Below, one piece after another: positions 49,938 to 51,891 of a DNA stretch of 51,891 bases; position 1 is the first letter of the stretch; each line of letters begins with the position of its first letter. The stretch lies in NCBI GenBank assembly GCA_022321325.1, contig JAKOEO010000016.1, forward strand, positions 1 to 51,891, in the 5' to 3' direction. A program made the translations under genes and the position numbers. This DNA is from Candidatus Magnetominusculus sp. LBB02 (GTDB lineage Bacteria > Nitrospirota > Thermodesulfovibrionia > Thermodesulfovibrionales > Magnetobacteriaceae). The notes below the pieces were generated by a model that saw only the letters and a list, made by a program, of their open reading frames with translations, had not been told where the DNA came from and did no database searches.

Positions 49938-51788
49938 ATGTGTGGAATAATAGGTTACGCGGGGAAGAATAACTCAATAGGGATAGCCCTTGAGGGACTG
50001 AAAAAACTTGAATACAGGGGCTATGACTCTGCCGGCGTGGCATTTATCAGAGAGGACTCCGGCCTGATGGAGATAGTTCGCTGTAAGGGCAAGATAAATG
50101 AACTGATGAGCAAACCCGCCCTAAAAGGCGTCAAGAGCAGCGTGGCCATAGGGCATACCAGATGGGCAACCCACGGCGGCCCATCAGAAATCAACGCCCA
50201 CCCGCACAGAGTAGACGACATCGCCATCGTCCATAACGGCATAATAGAAAATTATATCGAGCTCAAGAGCTGGTTAAGCCGCGAAGGGGCAGTGTTTAAG
50301 TCCGAGACAGACACAGAGGTAATGTGCCACTTGATTGCGTCGCTCTATCGTGAATACGGCTCAATAGAAGAGGCGGTACTACGCGCTATCAAACTCCTGC
50401 GAGGTTCCTATGCGGTGAACGTGTTATGCGAAAAAGAACCTGACAAGATAATCTGCGCCAAAAAGGACAGTCCGCTTGTCATTGGTCTGGGTGACGGGGA
50501 ATTTTTCTGCGCATCCGACGTGCCGGCCTTTTTGAGTTATACGCGGGATGTCATCTTCATGGAAGACGGCGAGACGGCGGTAATCTCGAAGGATGGAGTA
50601 ATAATCCGGGACGCTGCGGGGACATTGGTGCACAGAGAGCCGGCAAAGATAACCTGGAGCCCGTCAATGGCAGAGAAGGGCGGCTACAGGCATTTTATGT
50701 TGAAGGAGATATTCGAACAACCCCGCGCCGTTTCTGATACGATAACAGGCCGCACCAACCTTGATACCGGGGCGGTTAATTTGTATGAGTTTGGGCTTGA
50801 TGAGCAGACGATTAAAAAGACGAAGAAGATATTCATAGTCGCCTGCGGCACATCGTGGCACGCGGCGCTGTGCGGCAAATATATGATAGAAGAGCTGGCC
50901 GGGATATCGGTTGAGGCTGACATAGCGTCTGAGTTTCGCTACAGGAGGCCGATAATAGGGAAAGACGATTTATTTATCGCCATTACGCAGTCGGGCGAGA
51001 CGGCAGACACGCTTGCTGCCCTCAAAGAGGCAAAAAAATGCGGCGCAAGGACTATGGCCATCTGTAACGTGGTGGGAAGCACCGCCTCGAGGGAATCCGA
51101 CTATGTGTTTTACACGCATTCCGGGCCGGAGATAGGCGTGGCCTCAACAAAGGCGTTTGTCACGCAGCTTGTGTCGCTTTATTTATTGTCTATAGCGCTG
51201 GGAATTAAGAAACCCAATAAAAAGCAGCAGTTATCCAAACAAGAAGAGCCTTCCGCATTGATTAACACGCTGCTTCATCTGCCCGCCCTTCTTGAGACCG
51301 TCCTGATGACAGACGCCGAGATAGAGAAACTGGCTCGGCAATTATCAAAGGCCAATGGTTTTTTATTTTTAGGCAGGGGGATACTGTTTCCAATTGCCCT
51401 TGAGGGGGCGTTAAAACTAAAGGAAATCTCATACATTCATGCCGAGGGCTATCCTGCCGGAGAGATGAAGCATGGCCCGATTGCCCTGATAGACGAGGGG
51501 CTGCCCGTTGTTATTCTCCTTTCAAAGGAGACCCTGTATGAGAAGGTCATCTCCAATATTCAGGAGGTAAAATCAAGGGGCGGCAAGACAGTGGTGATCT
51601 CAAACGAGGACGACGACGCTGTGAGGGATTTGTCTGACCATTTTGTACTGGTGCCGCGCTCAAATAAATTCCTCGATGCGGTTGTGATGGCTCTGCCGCT
51701 TCAGTTATTGGCCTATCACATTGCGCTAATCAGAGGCTGCGATGTTGACCAGCCCAGAAATCTTGCTAAGAGCGTAACAGTGGAATAA
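49938..51788 (+). CDS. glmS: Glutamine--fructose-6-phosphate aminotransferase GlmS
   Basis: A 616-residue enzyme that makes glucosamine-6-phosphate from fructose-6-phosphate and glutamine, the first step towards UDP-GlcNAc. The N-terminal glutaminase starts MCGIIGYAG with the catalytic Cys2 and has HTRWATHGG; two SIS sugar-isomerase domains follow (ACGTSWHAAL, TQSGETADT, and GRGILFPIALEGALKLKEIS). The C-terminus NLAKSVTVE is the conserved end. GGAGG precedes the ATG. I see no glmS ribozyme in the 13-base gap upstream. Confidence 0.97.
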   Translation: MCGIIGYAGKNNSIGIALEGLKKLEYRGYDSAGVAFIREDSGLMEIVRCKGKINELMSKPALKGVKSSVAIGHTRWATHGGPSEINAHPHRVDDIAIVHNGIIENYIELKSWLSREGAVFKSETDTEVMCHLIASLYREYGSIEEAVLRAIKLLRGSYAVNVLCEKEPDKIICAKKDSPLVIGLGDGEFFCASDVPAFLSYTRDVIFMEDGETAVISKDGVIIRDAAGTLVHREPAKITWSPSMAEKGGYRHFMLKEIFEQPRAVSDTITGRTNLDTGAVNLYEFGLDEQTIKKTKKIFIVACGTSWHAALCGKYMIEELAGISVEADIASEFRYRRPIIGKDDLFIAITQSGETADTLAALKEAKKCGARTMAICNVVGSTASRESDYVFYTHSGPEIGVASTKAFVTQLVSLYLLSIALGIKKPNKKQQLSKQEEPSALINTLLHLPALLETVLMTDAEIEKLARQLSKANGFLFLGRGILFPIALEGALKLKEISYIHAEGYPAGEMKHGPIALIDEGLPVVILLSKETLYEKVISNIQEVKSRGGKTVVISNEDDDAVRDLSDHFVLVPRSNKFLDAVVMALPLQLLAYHIALIRGCDVDQPRNLAKSVTVE

Positions 51789-51837
51789 AAATATAACTAA
51801 AATACGGCGGAATTTGTTATTATAGAGGTTAGAGGCA

Positions 51838-51891
51838 ATGGCAGAGAATTTATCGTTAGACAGGTTGAGCGAGGAGCAAGAGGCCGCCATA
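51838..51891 (+). CDS. Start of a probable UvrD/PcrA-type helicase (cut by the window end)
   Basis: Eighteen codons are visible, MAENLSLDRLSEEQEAAI. The segment LSxEQxxAI fits the Q-motif that opens superfamily 1 helicases such as UvrD, PcrA and Rep. AGAGG precedes the ATG. The identification rests on a very short stretch. Confidence 0.5.
   Translation, partial: MAENLSLDRLSEEQEAAI

Overview
The window is about 52 kb of a dense, moderately GC-rich bacterial chromosome (few gaps over 300 bases, many 1-10 base gene overlaps, sigma70-like promoters, several TTG and GTG starts). The mix suggests an anaerobic or microaerophilic Gram-negative of the Nitrospirota/deltaproteobacterial kind: RND efflux with TolC, HslUV, an iron-sulfur DUF3786 protein, a CxxCH-bearing DsbC-like protein, NtrC-type regulation, and a TauE/SLC13 anion-transport island of a type I associate with sulfur-cycling bacteria. 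The assignment is an inference from gene content; no rRNA or other phylogenetic marker was used.

Layout. 1-662: the left edge carries a 55-base exact copy of part of the adaptor gene at 4153-4207, fused to the 3' part of a metallophosphoesterase gene; this looks like an assembly junction. 671-10073 (all minus strand): a two-component system (histidine kinase plus sigma54 activator), a DsbC-like protein, then a tripartite efflux operon (TolC, lipoprotein adaptor, RND pump). 10162-14804 (plus): a periplasmic amino-acid-type binding protein, hslV, hslU, rlpA, argB. 14844-16444 (minus): a DUF3786 Fe-S protein and a FabG-like reductase. 16773-19407 (plus): a three-gene cassette of DUF350 membrane protein, lipoprotein and glutathionylspermidine-synthase-like ATP-grasp enzyme, resembling the yjfL-yjfM-yjfC group. 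19564-21380: a restriction-modification system whose endonuclease and methylase genes converge and overlap by 54 bases, with a MerR-like HTH gene upstream of the methylase.

21549-33982 is a signalling and transport island: a cytidylate-kinase-like/BON/receiver fusion, a sensor histidine kinase, three stand-alone receivers, an orphan histidine-phosphotransfer-like protein, a TauE/SafE permease with a small membrane partner, an SLC13-type anion transporter, a CBS-pair protein, a PEP-synthase-like protein with an unfamiliar C-terminal domain, and a membrane J protein. None of the receivers has a DNA-binding output, so the island probably works through protein contacts. acsA (acetyl-CoA synthetase), a TgpA-like transglutaminase and a NUDIX hydrolase follow.

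38604-40698 is a tandem duplication of a secreted seven-bladed beta-propeller gene, one copy intact and one frameshifted and collapsed. murJ and an M20 amidohydrolase follow an unknown 140-residue protein. 44029-46478 is a small accessory pocket: a hicBA toxin-antitoxin locus broken by an intact IS630-family element (clean TA target duplication) and by a frameshift in hicA, a DUF2971 remnant, and a two-gene module of unknown function. 46669-51891 returns to housekeeping genes: YebC, an HtrA-type protease, glmU, glmS and the first codons of a probable UvrD-type helicase. I found no tRNA, rRNA or CRISPR array.
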